A DNA stretch of 64,000 nt from Allobogoriella alba. GTDB taxonomy: Bacteria; Actinomycetota; Actinomycetes; Actinomycetales; Actinomycetaceae. The DNA lies in contig NZ_JBHTCQ010000001.1 in the NCBI RefSeq assembly GCF_042665525.1, positions 868,001 through 932,000 on the forward strand, written 5' to 3'. Positions 50,004 to 58,646 of the stretch are shown here, piece after piece. The notes under the pieces are model-generated. The model ran no database searches. It was not told the DNA's origin and saw only the letters and a program-made list of their open reading frames with translations. Position 1 is the stretch's first letter, and the number at the start of each line of letters is the position of its first letter. The position numbers and the translations under genes are program-made.

Positions 50004-52067
50004 ATGACGACGCCCGACCAGCGCCCTGTCGAGGAGCTCATCGCCCGCTCCAACCGGCTCGGCTCGGACCCCCGCAACACCAACTACGCGGGGGGCAACA
50101 CCTCCGCCAAGGGCACGGACACCGACCCCGTCACCGGGCAGGAGATCGAGCTGCTGTGGGTCAAGGGATCCGGGGGTGACCTCGGCACCCTGCGGCAGAC
50201 CGGGCTGGCCGTGCTGCGCCTGGACCGGATGCGCGCGCTCACCGGCGTCTACCCCGGCGTCGAGCGTGAGGACGAGATGGTGGCCGCCTTCGACTACTGC
50301 CTGCACGGCAAGGGCGGCGCGGCGCCGAGCATCGACACGGCCATGCACGGCCTGGTCGACGCCCCGCACGTCGACCACCTGCACCCGGACTCCGGCATCG
50401 CCCTGGCCACCGCCGCCGACGGCGAGGCCCTGACCCGCGAGTGCTTCGGCGACCGCGTCGTCTGGGTGCCCTGGCGGAGGCCCGGCTTCCAGCTCGGGCT
50501 GGACATCGCGGAGATCAAGCGGGCCAACCCGCAGGCGATCGGCTGCGTCCTCGGCGGGCACGGGATCACCGCCTGGGGCGCGACGTCCGAGGAGTGCGAG
50601 CAGAACTCCCTGGACATCATCCGCACCGCCGAGCGGTTCATCGAGGAGCGGACCGCGGCCCTCGCCGCAGACGGGCGCCACCCCTTCGGCGCGGCCCGGG
50701 ACGGCTTCGCCGCCCTCCCCGAGGACGAGCGACGCGCCAAGGCGGCCGCGCTCGCCCCGGTGATCCGCGGGCTGGCGTCCACCGACGCCCCGCAGGTCGG
50801 CCACTTCACCGACTCCGACGTCGTGCTGGACTTCCTCGCCCGCGAGAAGCTCGGCCCGCTCGCCGAGCTCGGAACCTCCTGCCCCGACCACTTCCTGCGC
50901 ACCAAGGTCAAGCCCCTCGTCGTCGACCTGCCGGCCTCGGCCCCGGTCTCCGACGTCGTCGCGCGGCTTCGTGAGCTCCACGAGGCGTACCGCGCCGACT
51001 ACGCCGCGTACTACGAGCGGCACGCGGACCCCGACTCGCCCGCCATGCGAGGCGCGGACCCGGCGATCGTGCTGGTCCCTGGCGTCGGGATGTTCTCGTT
51101 CGGTCGCAACAAGCAGACCGCACGGGTGGCCGGCGAGTTCTACGTCAACGCCATCAACGTCATGCGCGGTGCCGAGGCGATCTCCACCTACGCCCCCATC
51201 GAGGAGTCGGAGAAGTTCCGCATCGAGTACTGGGCGCTGGAGGAGGCCAAGCTCCAGCGGATGCCCAAGCCCAAGCCGCTGGCCACCCGCGTCGCCCTCG
51301 TCACCGGCGCGGCCTCCGGGATCGGCAAGGCGACGGCGACTCGCCTCGCCGCGGAGGGGGCGTGCGTGGTGGTCGCCGACCTCAACGAGGAGCAGGCCTC
51401 TGCCGTCGCGGAGGAGCTCGGCGGTCCCGACGTCGCGATCGGCGTCCGCGCCGACGTCACCAGCGAGCACGACGTCAAGGTGGCGGTCGCGGCCGCCGCG
51501 CTCGCCTTCGGCGGCGTCGACCTCGTGGTGAACAACGCCGGGCTCTCGCTGTCGAAGTCGCTGCTGGAGACCACCACGAAGGACTGGGACCTGCAGCACG
51601 ACGTCATGGCCCGCGGCTCGTTCCTCGTCTCGCGGGAGGCGGCCCGGGCGATGATCGCGCAGGGCATGGGCGGTGACATCGTCTACATCTCCTCGAAGAA
51701 CTCGATCTTCGCGGGGCCGAACAACATCGCCTACTCGGCCACCAAGGCGGACCAGGCCCACCAGGTGCGGCTGCTCGCGGCCGAGCTCGGTGAGCACGGG
51801 ATCCGTGTCAACGGCATCAACCCGGACGGCGTCGTGCGCGGCTCCGGCATCTTCGCCGGCGGTTGGGGAGCCCAGCGCGCCAAGGTGTACGGCGTGCCCG
51901 AGGAGGAGCTGGGCAAGTACTACGCCGGCCGCACGCTCCTGAAGAAGGAGGTGCTGCCCGAGCACGTCGCCGCCGCGGTGTTCGCCCTGACCGGGCCGGA
52001 CCTCGTGCAGACCACCGGCCTGCACGTCCCGGTCGACTCCGGTGTGGCGGCCGCCTTCCTGCGGTGA
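50004..52067 (+). CDS. Bifunctional rhamnulose-1-phosphate aldolase / lactaldehyde dehydrogenase
   Basis: 687 residues. The N-terminal part (about 1-420) is a class II aldolase/adducin domain with 'PRNTNYAGGNTSAKG' and the zinc ligands in VDHLHPDS and GGHGITAWG. The C-terminal part (about 430-687) is an SDR domain with TGAASGIGKA, the catalytic Ser in VYISSKNS and YSATK. The enzyme splits L-rhamnulose-1-phosphate and further oxidises or reduces L-lactaldehyde (RhaD/RhaE-type fusion). The start at 50004 is where homology begins; no strong ribosome site is seen. Confidence 0.94.
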   Translation: MTTPDQRPVEELIARSNRLGSDPRNTNYAGGNTSAKGTDTDPVTGQEIELLWVKGSGGDLGTLRQTGLAVLRLDRMRALTGVYPGVEREDEMVAAFDYCLHGKGGAAPSIDTAMHGLVDAPHVDHLHPDSGIALATAADGEALTRECFGDRVVWVPWRRPGFQLGLDIAEIKRANPQAIGCVLGGHGITAWGATSEECEQNSLDIIRTAERFIEERTAALAADGRHPFGAARDGFAALPEDERRAKAAALAPVIRGLASTDAPQVGHFTDSDVVLDFLAREKLGPLAELGTSCPDHFLRTKVKPLVVDLPASAPVSDVVARLRELHEAYRADYAAYYERHADPDSPAMRGADPAIVLVPGVGMFSFGRNKQTARVAGEFYVNAINVMRGAEAISTYAPIEESEKFRIEYWALEEAKLQRMPKPKPLATRVALVTGAASGIGKATATRLAAEGACVVVADLNEEQASAVAEELGGPDVAIGVRADVTSEHDVKVAVAAAALAFGGVDLVVNNAGLSLSKSLLETTTKDWDLQHDVMARGSFLVSREAARAMIAQGMGGDIVYISSKNSIFAGPNNIAYSATKADQAHQVRLLAAELGEHGIRVNGINPDGVVRGSGIFAGGWGAQRAKVYGVPEEELGKYYAGRTLLKKEVLPEHVAAAVFALTGPDLVQTTGLHVPVDSGVAAAFLR

Positions 52068-52079
52068 GGGCGATGGCCT

Positions 52080-52117
52080 GCACACGATTGACGACTCCGC
52101 ACTTGATCGACGACTCG
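52080..52117 (+). repeat. Two tandem copies of a 19-bp unit before rhamnulokinase
   Basis: GCACACGATTGACGACTCC and GCACTTGATCGACGACTCG follow each other with a 19-bp period in the 64-bp gap before the kinase gene. The same double unit lies, inverted, at 12260-12297. Position between coding regions suits an operator or processing site; identical placement after an SDR coding region at both loci is striking. Confidence 0.78.
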
Positions 52118-52131
52118 GCGGTGGGGGAGGA

Positions 52132-53622
52132 ATGACGGAGCGGACCTACGTCGCGGTCGACCTCGGCGCCTCGAGCGGCCGGGTCGTCGCCGGGTGGCTC
52201 GCCGGCGGGCGCCTCGAGACCGAGGAGATCCACCGCTTCCCGAACGGCCCGGTCGCCCTCCGGGCGGGGGAGCGGACGGTCCTGCACTGGGACGTGCTGC
52301 GGCTCTTCGAGGGTATCCTCACCGGGTTGCGGGCCGCCGCCCGCGAGCACGACGTCGCGGGCGTCGGCATCGACTCGTGGGCCGTCGACCACGGCCTGCT
52401 CGACGCCGACGGCGCCCTGCTGGGCAACCCCGTCCACTACCGCGACGCCCGGACGGACGGCGTGCCCGACCGGGTCTTCGAGCACCTGCCGGCCCCTGAC
52501 CTGTACGCCCGCACCGGCCTGCAGGTGCAGCCGTTCAACACGATCTTCCAGCTGGTCGCCGCCGCCGGCACGGTGCAGGCCGCCACGGCCCGTCGCCTCC
52601 TGCTGCTCCCGGACCTGCTCGGGCACTGGCTCACCGGCGCGGAGGTCGCCGAGGTCACCAACGCCTCCACCACCGGCCTGCTCGACGTCGCCTCGCGCAC
52701 CTGGTCGACGGAGGTGACCGACGTGGTCCGCGACGCGTTCGGACTCGACGTCGCCGCCCTCCTCCCGGACCTCGTGGAAGCCGGCAGCGTGGTCGGCACG
52801 ATCGACCCCGCCGTGCTCCGCGGGGAGGTGCCGCTGGTCGCCGTGGGCTCGCACGACACGGCCTCCGCCGTCGCCGCCGTGCCGGCCACCGAGCCGGACT
52901 TCGCCTACGTCTCCTGCGGTACGTGGTCGCTGGTCGGGCTCGAGCTCGACCGGCCGGTGCTCAGCGAGGCCAGCCGGGCCGCGAACTTCACCAACGAGCT
53001 GGGTCTCGACGGCACGGTTCGCTACCTCCGCAACGTCATGGGCCTGTGGCTGCTGCAGGAGTCGATCCGGACGTGGGAGGAGTCCAGCGGCCGTCGGGTC
53101 GACCTGCCGGACCTGCTCACCCGGGCGGAGGCGGCGGAACCGCTGCGCTGCGTCGTCGACGTCGACGACCCGGTGTTCCTCCCGCCCGGCGACATGCCCG
53201 CACGGATCGCGGACCTTGCAGCCCGGGCCGGCGAGCCGGTCCCGCAGGACGAGGTGGAGACGGTCCGCTGCATCATGGACTCGCTCGCGTTGGCGCACCG
53301 CCGCACCGTCCGCGAGGCCTCGGAGCTCTCCGGCCGTGACCTCTCCGTGGTGCACGTGGTGGGCGGCGGGTCGCAGAACGCGCTGCTGTGCCGGCTCACC
53401 GCCGATGCCACCGGCCTGCCGGTCGTCGCCGGGCCGGCGGAGGGCACGGCCCTGGGCAACCTGCTGGTCCAGGCCCGGGCGCTCGGCGACGTCGACGGCG
53501 GCCTGCCGGAGCTGCGCCGGATCGTCGCCGCCTCCTGCGAGCTGCGCCGCTACGAGCCGGACCTCGGTCTGGACTGGGACGCCGCCGAGGCCCGCGCCAG
53601 CGGAGGCCCTCGTGCCCGGTGA
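52132..53622 (+). CDS. rhaB: Rhamnulokinase
   Basis: 496 residues of the FGGY family. 'YVAVDLGASSGRVVAGWLAG' is the RhaB-type phosphate-1 loop; 'TNASTTGLLDVASRTWSTEV' and 'VVHVVGGGSQNALLCRLTAD' are typical of rhamnulokinases. The ATG at 52132 has GGGGGAGGA directly upstream. Phosphorylates L-rhamnulose for the aldolase encoded upstream. The next gene starts 11 bp before its stop. Confidence 0.95.
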   Translation: MTERTYVAVDLGASSGRVVAGWLAGGRLETEEIHRFPNGPVALRAGERTVLHWDVLRLFEGILTGLRAAAREHDVAGVGIDSWAVDHGLLDADGALLGNPVHYRDARTDGVPDRVFEHLPAPDLYARTGLQVQPFNTIFQLVAAAGTVQAATARRLLLLPDLLGHWLTGAEVAEVTNASTTGLLDVASRTWSTEVTDVVRDAFGLDVAALLPDLVEAGSVVGTIDPAVLRGEVPLVAVGSHDTASAVAAVPATEPDFAYVSCGTWSLVGLELDRPVLSEASRAANFTNELGLDGTVRYLRNVMGLWLLQESIRTWEESSGRRVDLPDLLTRAEAAEPLRCVVDVDDPVFLPPGDMPARIADLAARAGEPVPQDEVETVRCIMDSLALAHRRTVREASELSGRDLSVVHVVGGGSQNALLCRLTADATGLPVVAGPAEGTALGNLLVQARALGDVDGGLPELRRIVAASCELRRYEPDLGLDWDAAEARASGGPRAR

Positions 53623-54280
53623 GGTCCTGTACCGCAACCCGCTGGCGACCGCGGAGGACGTGGCGGGCTTCCGCATGGAGGGCGACGGCGCGGTCACCTT
53701 CCCGCAGGGGCGCATGAGGCTGGAGAGTCTCCGTGACGCCTCAGAGGGGCAGGCCGCCAACATCGTGCTGTGGTGCCCGGAGACGTTCCCGGCCGGGATC
53801 GAGATCGGCTGGACGTTCCGGCCGGTGCACGAGCCGGGGCTGTGCATCATGTTCTTCGCCGCGTCGGGTCGCGGCGGGGAGGACCTCTTCGACCCCTCGC
53901 TCGCACCGCGCACCGGACCCTACGAGCAGTACCACTCGGGCGACATCGACGCCTACCACGTGTCCTACTTCCGCCGGATGTGGGAGTCCGAGCGGTCCTT
54001 CCACACGGCGAACCTGCGCAAGAGCCACGGCTTCCACCTCGTCGCACAGGGTCCGGACCCCCTGCCCGGTGTGCTCGACGCGCGTGGGGACTACCGCATG
54101 CGGCTTCGCCACGCGGACGGCACGATCACCTTCTCGATCAACGACCTCGTCTGCTTCCGCTGGCACGACGACGGAACGGTGGGTGGCCCCGCGCACGGCG
54201 TCGGCAAGCTCGGCTTCCGCCAGATGGCGCCGATGATCGGCGAGTACGCGAACCTGACCGTGACCCGGGTCGCCGGCTGA
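53612..54280 (+). CDS. DUF1961-family protein
   Basis: 222 residues of a beta-jelly-roll-like protein. 'GIEIGWTFRPVHEPGLCIMF', 'YEQYHSGDIDAYHVSYFRRM' and 'GKLGFRQMAPMIGEYANLTV' match what I recall of DUF1961, often found near polysaccharide lyases and rhamnose genes. No signal peptide. GTG start overlapping the kinase gene. It may bind or process rhamnose-containing oligosaccharides, but there is no known reaction. Confidence 0.85.
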   Translation: MPGEVLYRNPLATAEDVAGFRMEGDGAVTFPQGRMRLESLRDASEGQAANIVLWCPETFPAGIEIGWTFRPVHEPGLCIMFFAASGRGGEDLFDPSLAPRTGPYEQYHSGDIDAYHVSYFRRMWESERSFHTANLRKSHGFHLVAQGPDPLPGVLDARGDYRMRLRHADGTITFSINDLVCFRWHDDGTVGGPAHGVGKLGFRQMAPMIGEYANLTVTRVAG

Positions 54281-54286
54281 GGGCAC

Positions 54287-55117
54287 CTACCCGAAGAACC
54301 GCAGCAGTGCGTCGGCCGTGGCCTGCGGCTCGTCCTCCGGGGCGAAGTGGCCCGCGCCGGCGATGTCCTCCCGGCGGGCACCGGGGATCGCGGCGACCAG
54401 CCGGTCGGCGACCTCGGTGTCCAACCACGCGTCGTGCTCACCCCAGAGCACCAGCGTCGGGGCGGTGACGCTGTCCAGCCGCGCCACCGCCTCGCGGGTG
54501 TCGTCGAAGCGGACTGCGCTGACCTGGTCGATCCAGCGCTGCTGACCGTCCGGTCCCGACCAGGGCGCCAGGTAGGCGGCGGCCACCTCGTCCGGCATCT
54601 CGTGGTGGGTCGCGGTGCGCAGGCGTGGGCCGACGAGGTCGGCGAAGACGTCCGTGGGCATCGTGCGGTAGGCGTCGGCGTGGCGCTGCATGTGCTCGGT
54701 GAACGGGGTGTTCCACGGTCCGATGACGGCCGCGTCGAGGAGCGCGATCCGGCGGGCCGGCACCCGCTCGACCAGGTGGGCCCGCATGACGATGCCGCCG
54801 CCGATGTCGTGGCCGACCAGGTCAGGAGCCTCGAGACCCCAGTGCCGCACGAGCTCGGCGAGCGTACGCGCCTGCGTCGCGATCGACGGCATCGCGCCGC
54901 GCCCGAGGGCGGAGTCGCCGAAGCCGAGCAGGTCCCAGACATGGACCGTGTGGCGGCGGGCGAGGGTGGGAACCACGTGCCGCCACAGGAAGGACGACGC
55001 GGGGGTGCCGTGGACCAGGACGACTGCGGGACCGTCGCCGAACACTCCGGTCGCGACCTCGCCGCCGGAGACCCGGACGCGGTCCGTCAGCGGCCACGCG
55101 GTGGGGGCGGTGCGCAT
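54287..55117 (-). CDS. Alpha/beta hydrolase with Asp nucleophile
   Basis: 276 residues. Oxyanion HGTPASSFLW, nucleophile elbow GHDIGG with Asp 104 in the position usually held by Ser, acid in WGEHDAW and His in GAGHFAPED. An Asp nucleophile is typical of haloalkane dehalogenases and epoxide hydrolases. The ATG at 55117 is chosen because GGAG lies 8 nt upstream; two more starts lie 6 and 9 bp further. Convergent with the rhamnose operon (6-bp gap) and divergent from the YesL-type operon. Confidence 0.88.
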   Translation of the reverse strand: MRTAPTAWPLTDRVRVSGGEVATGVFGDGPAVVLVHGTPASSFLWRHVVPTLARRHTVHVWDLLGFGDSALGRGAMPSIATQARTLAELVRHWGLEAPDLVGHDIGGGIVMRAHLVERVPARRIALLDAAVIGPWNTPFTEHMQRHADAYRTMPTDVFADLVGPRLRTATHHEMPDEVAAAYLAPWSGPDGQQRWIDQVSAVRFDDTREAVARLDSVTAPTLVLWGEHDAWLDTEVADRLVAAIPGARREDIAGAGHFAPEDEPQATADALLRFFG

Positions 55118-55149
55118 GCTCATCACTCCAAGCGTAACGGGTAAAGAGC

Positions 55150-55177
55150 ACTATACAGGTTACAGCCCGCGTCGCCA
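55150..55177 (-). promoter_or_regulatory. Candidate promoter of the alpha/beta hydrolase gene
   Basis: On the minus strand, TGGCGA (55177-55172) and TATAGT (55155-55150) are separated by 16 bp, 33 bp before the preferred start. The -10 is good and the -35 weak. Confidence 0.4.
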
Positions 55178-55222
55178 CCGATTTCGCCCGGACGTCGGGT
55201 GGGGAAGGTCGGGGCACGGTAT

Positions 55223-55249
55223 TGACCACTGAATGGATTCACCCTACGC
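55223..55249 (+). promoter_or_regulatory. LacI-type operator within promoter of the YesL/Lpl operon
   Basis: -35 TTGACC (55223-55228) and -10 TACGCT (55244-55249) are 17 bp apart. The palindrome TGAATGGATTCA (55230-55241) occupies the spacer. The half-sites equal those of the other two LacI-type sites although the central CG is replaced by GG. Confidence 0.65.
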
Positions 55250-55354
55250 TCGCGGCAATCGACGACGACCCACCTTCCGCGGCGTAACTTCCATCGATGT
55301 AAGCCCCGCAGGGAACCTGGCCGAGAAACCCCATCAGAGCGGACGAGAGGCGCC

Positions 55355-55996
55355 ATGACATCTCGGATGTATGCGCTTTCCGAGTGGGTCCTGCGGGCCA
55401 TGCTGCTCAACCTCCTCTGGCTGCTCGGCACCCTCGCCGGCGCCGTCCTCCTCGGCTTCGCACCCGCCACCCTCGCCGCGCACCACGTGGCCCGGCAGTA
55501 CGCCCGCGGTACGGACGGCTACGTCCTCCGCGAGTACGTGGCCACCTACCGCCGCGAGTTCTGGCGCGCGCAGGCGCTGCTCCTGCCACCGGTGCTCCTG
55601 CTGCTGGCGGCCACGACCAGTGCCCTCCTCCTCCGCGGCAGCGCCCTGCCCGGGGCGGACGTCGTCGCGGCGGCATCCGCCGTCGTGGCGGGGTGCCTCG
55701 TCCTGGTGCTGCTGTACCTGCCGTCCCTCGCCGTCCACTACGACGTCCCGACGACGCGGGCGCTCTCGCGCGCCTTCCTCCTCGCCGTCGCGAACCTCCC
55801 CTCGACCGTGCTCCTCGTCCTGGTCCTCGCGGCCACCTGCTACGCCTCCGCACGCCTGCCCGGCCTGCTGCCCGTGATCTCCGTGGGCGGCTGGATCCTC
55901 GGTAGCACCGCGCTGTGCCTGCGCTTCTACGCCCAGAACGACGATGCCGTCGCCGCGTCCCACGCCCGGCGTGCCCACGTGGGCACCGCCTCCTGA
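55355..55996 (+). CDS. DUF624 (YesL-like) membrane protein
   Basis: 213 residues, about five membrane segments, with 'NLLWLLGTLAGAVLLGFAPA' and 'TYRREFWRAQALLLPPVLLL' typical of DUF624. In Bacillus subtilis yesL belongs to the rhamnogalacturonan gene set, consistent with this context. It opens the second pectin operon and is followed 30 bp later by the binding protein. Function unknown, possibly transport-related. Confidence 0.87.
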   Translation: MTSRMYALSEWVLRAMLLNLLWLLGTLAGAVLLGFAPATLAAHHVARQYARGTDGYVLREYVATYRREFWRAQALLLPPVLLLLAATTSALLLRGSALPGADVVAAASAVVAGCLVLVLLYLPSLAVHYDVPTTRALSRAFLLAVANLPSTVLLVLVLAATCYASARLPGLLPVISVGGWILGSTALCLRFYAQNDDAVAASHARRAHVGTAS

Positions 55997-56026
55997 CCGC
56001 TCACGCACCACCACGAAAGGACGACC

Positions 56027-57565
56027 ATGACTGCAAAGAAGCAGATGGCCGGGCTCGTCGGCGCCGCGGCGACGGCGAGCCTCGTGCTCGCCGCCTGCTC
56101 CGGCGGGGGAGAGGAGGGCGGCTCGCTCGAGACCATCGACATCATGGCGCCCTTGCTCAGCTCGACGGCCCCCGACCCCGACGGGCAGCTCCAGACCGCC
56201 GTGGAGGAGTACGTCGGTCACCAGCTCAACGTCACCTGGGTGCCCAACTCCAACTACACCGACCGCCTCAACGTGGTCATGGCGTCGGACGACATCCCGC
56301 ACGTCCTCGTCGTGCAGGGCAAGACGGGCGCCTTCACCCAGGCCGCCGAGGCGGGCGCCTACTGGGACCTGACCGAGCACCTGGACGACTACGAGAACCT
56401 CACTCCGGAGAGCGAGGAGGTTCGCCTCGCCGCCAGCGTGAACGGCGACTCGTACGGGATCTACCGCATGCGCGACTCCATGCGGGCGGCCGTCATCATC
56501 CGCAAGGACTGGCTGGAGAACCTCGGGCTCGAGGAGCCTCAGAGCGTGGACGACCTCTACGAGGTGGCCCGTGCCTTCACCGAGGACGACCCGGACGGCA
56601 ACGGTCAGGACGACACCACCGGCTTGATCATCCCGCAGTGGGGCGGGTACGGGAACCACGGCCCCTACGACCTGCTCGACGTGTGGTTCGGGGCGCCGAA
56701 CCGGTGGGGCGTCGACGAGAGCGGCGACCTGTACCCGGCCTTCGAGCACCCGGCGTTCTTCGAGTCGCTCCGCTTCCTCAAGGACATGGTCGACAACGGC
56801 TACGTCAACAGCGACTTCGCCACGATGGACTCGGCCACCTGGAACGAGCCGTTCTTCAACGGCCAGGGCGGCATCATCATCGACGTGTCGTCCCGCGGCG
56901 CGGAGATCATGGATCTGTTCGCGGAGTCCGACCCGGAGAACTACGGCGACTACGTCACCATGGTCGGGAACCTGCGCGGCCCCGACGGCGAGCTGCGCGC
57001 CTATCCCACCTCCGGGTTCAGCGGCTTCATCTCGATCCCCCGTGCCTCGGTGCAGACCGAGCACCAGCTGCACCAGGTCCTCAGCGTGCTGAACGACCTC
57101 AGCGCCCAGGAGGGGCAGGTGCTGCTCAACCATGGCATCGAGGGCGTGAACTACGAGCTGCGCGACGGCCGCGTCGCGCCGCTCGAGTCCGGCTCCGAGG
57201 CCGAGGTGGTCGCCAACGACACCACGGCCTTCGCGCAGATCGGCACCCAGTCCAACGGGTGGCTCGGCCACGACCCCTGGTTCGAGCCCGGCAGCCCGGA
57301 CGAGGAGCTGGACACCCGCCGGTGGGAGTTCCACGAGTCCGACCTGGAGAATGCCGTCTTCGACCCCGCGGCGGCGCTGGTCTCCCAGACCTACACCGAG
57401 CAGGGTGCGGTGCTGGACCAGATCATCACGGACGCCCGCATCCAGTACCTGGCGGGTCAGATCGACGAGGACGGCCTGCGAGCAGAGATCCAGCGCTGGC
57501 GCGACAGCGGCGGCGACCAGATCGTCCAGGAGATGAACGAGCTCTACGACGAGCTCGAGAACTGA
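56027..57565 (+). CDS. Oligosaccharide ABC transporter binding lipoprotein (LplA-like)
   Basis: 512 residues. Lipobox LAAC (Cys 24) after a short signal, then a large binding protein of the LplA/YtcQ type with 'LNVTWVPNSNYTDRLNVVMA' and 'DLYEVARAFTEDDPDGNGQD'. The Asp-rich DPDGNGQDDTTG loop is a calcium-binding-like element common in this group. The ligand is probably an unsaturated rhamnogalacturonan oligosaccharide made by the lyase at 45.6 kb. GAAAGGA upstream of the ATG. Confidence 0.92.
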   Translation: MTAKKQMAGLVGAAATASLVLAACSGGGEEGGSLETIDIMAPLLSSTAPDPDGQLQTAVEEYVGHQLNVTWVPNSNYTDRLNVVMASDDIPHVLVVQGKTGAFTQAAEAGAYWDLTEHLDDYENLTPESEEVRLAASVNGDSYGIYRMRDSMRAAVIIRKDWLENLGLEEPQSVDDLYEVARAFTEDDPDGNGQDDTTGLIIPQWGGYGNHGPYDLLDVWFGAPNRWGVDESGDLYPAFEHPAFFESLRFLKDMVDNGYVNSDFATMDSATWNEPFFNGQGGIIIDVSSRGAEIMDLFAESDPENYGDYVTMVGNLRGPDGELRAYPTSGFSGFISIPRASVQTEHQLHQVLSVLNDLSAQEGQVLLNHGIEGVNYELRDGRVAPLESGSEAEVVANDTTAFAQIGTQSNGWLGHDPWFEPGSPDEELDTRRWEFHESDLENAVFDPAAALVSQTYTEQGAVLDQIITDARIQYLAGQIDEDGLRAEIQRWRDSGGDQIVQEMNELYDELEN

Positions 57566-57624
57566 CGAACGACCGGCCGGGGGCGCGGACCGCGCCGCGC
57601 CCCCGGCGCGACCGCGAGGCAGAG

Positions 57625-58635
57625 ATGACACACGACGCCGTGACCGGCGGAGTCGGCTCGCTCACCGAGCAGGCGAGGCCGATCTCCGACGAGCTCAGGA
57701 TCGACGACCGGCAGCGGCCGGCGGACAACAGGCAGTCCTGGTGGCGACGCATCACGCACAACCCCTGGCTGTACCTCATGCTCGTGCCGGGCGTGCTGTA
57801 TTTCGCCGTCTTCAAGTACGCGCCGATGTACGGCGTGACGATCGCCTTCCAGAACTACCTGCCGTTCCTCGGCTTCGGTGGCAGCGAGTGGGTGGGGCTG
57901 GAACACTTCGAGCGACTCTTCGGAGGCCCGGACTTCGCCCGGCTGATGACGAACACGCTGATCCTGGCGTTCCTCAACATCGTCATCGCCTTCCCGGCTC
58001 CGATCGTCGTGGCGCTGCTGCTCAACGAGCTGCGCGTCCACCTGGTCAAGCGATTCATCCAGACGGCGATCTACGTCCCGCACTTCCTCTCCTGGGCGAT
58101 CGTCGCGGCGCTGACGTACCTGCTGTTCGCCGCCGACATCGGACCGTTGACCGTGCTGATCGAGCGGGTCCTCGGCGAGCGCGTCGAGTTCCTCACCGAC
58201 CCGGACTTCTTCCGGCCGCTGATCATCCTGCAGACGCTGTGGAAGTCGACCGGGTGGGGCACGATCATCTACCTCGCGGCGCTCGCCGGCGTCGACAAGA
58301 ACCTCTACGAGGCCGCGATGATCGACGGGGCCGGGCGGGCACGCCAGCTGTGGCACATCACCCTGCCCGCCATCCGGTCCACCGTGATCGTCATGCTCAT
58401 CCTCACCACCGGGTCCTTCCTCGACACCGGGTTCGAGCAGATCTACCTCATGACGAACGCCCTCAACCGTGAGGTCGCCGACGTGTTCGACACCTACGTC
58501 TACTTCGCCGGGATCACCCAGGGTGCCTACAGCTACTCGACGGCAGTCGGCCTCTTCAAGGGCGTCGTCGGGCTGATCCTCATCTTCGGTGCGAACTGGC
58601 TCGCCAAGCGGTTCAACCAGACGAGCCTGTTCTAG
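57625..58635 (+). CDS. ABC transporter permease, LplB type
   Basis: 336 residues. A polar N-terminal extension of about 45 residues precedes the LplB-type 'WLYLMLVPGVLYFAVFKYAP' and MYGVTIAFQNYLPFLG. The EAA loop is 'VDKNLYEAAMIDGAGRARQL'. The extension is longer than in B. subtilis LplB. No ATPase gene in the operon, as usual for this class. Followed 11 bp later by the partner permease. Confidence 0.94.
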   Translation: MTHDAVTGGVGSLTEQARPISDELRIDDRQRPADNRQSWWRRITHNPWLYLMLVPGVLYFAVFKYAPMYGVTIAFQNYLPFLGFGGSEWVGLEHFERLFGGPDFARLMTNTLILAFLNIVIAFPAPIVVALLLNELRVHLVKRFIQTAIYVPHFLSWAIVAALTYLLFAADIGPLTVLIERVLGERVEFLTDPDFFRPLIILQTLWKSTGWGTIIYLAALAGVDKNLYEAAMIDGAGRARQLWHITLPAIRSTVIVMLILTTGSFLDTGFEQIYLMTNALNREVADVFDTYVYFAGITQGAYSYSTAVGLFKGVVGLILIFGANWLAKRFNQTSLF

Positions 58636-58646
58636 GAGGCGTACCG

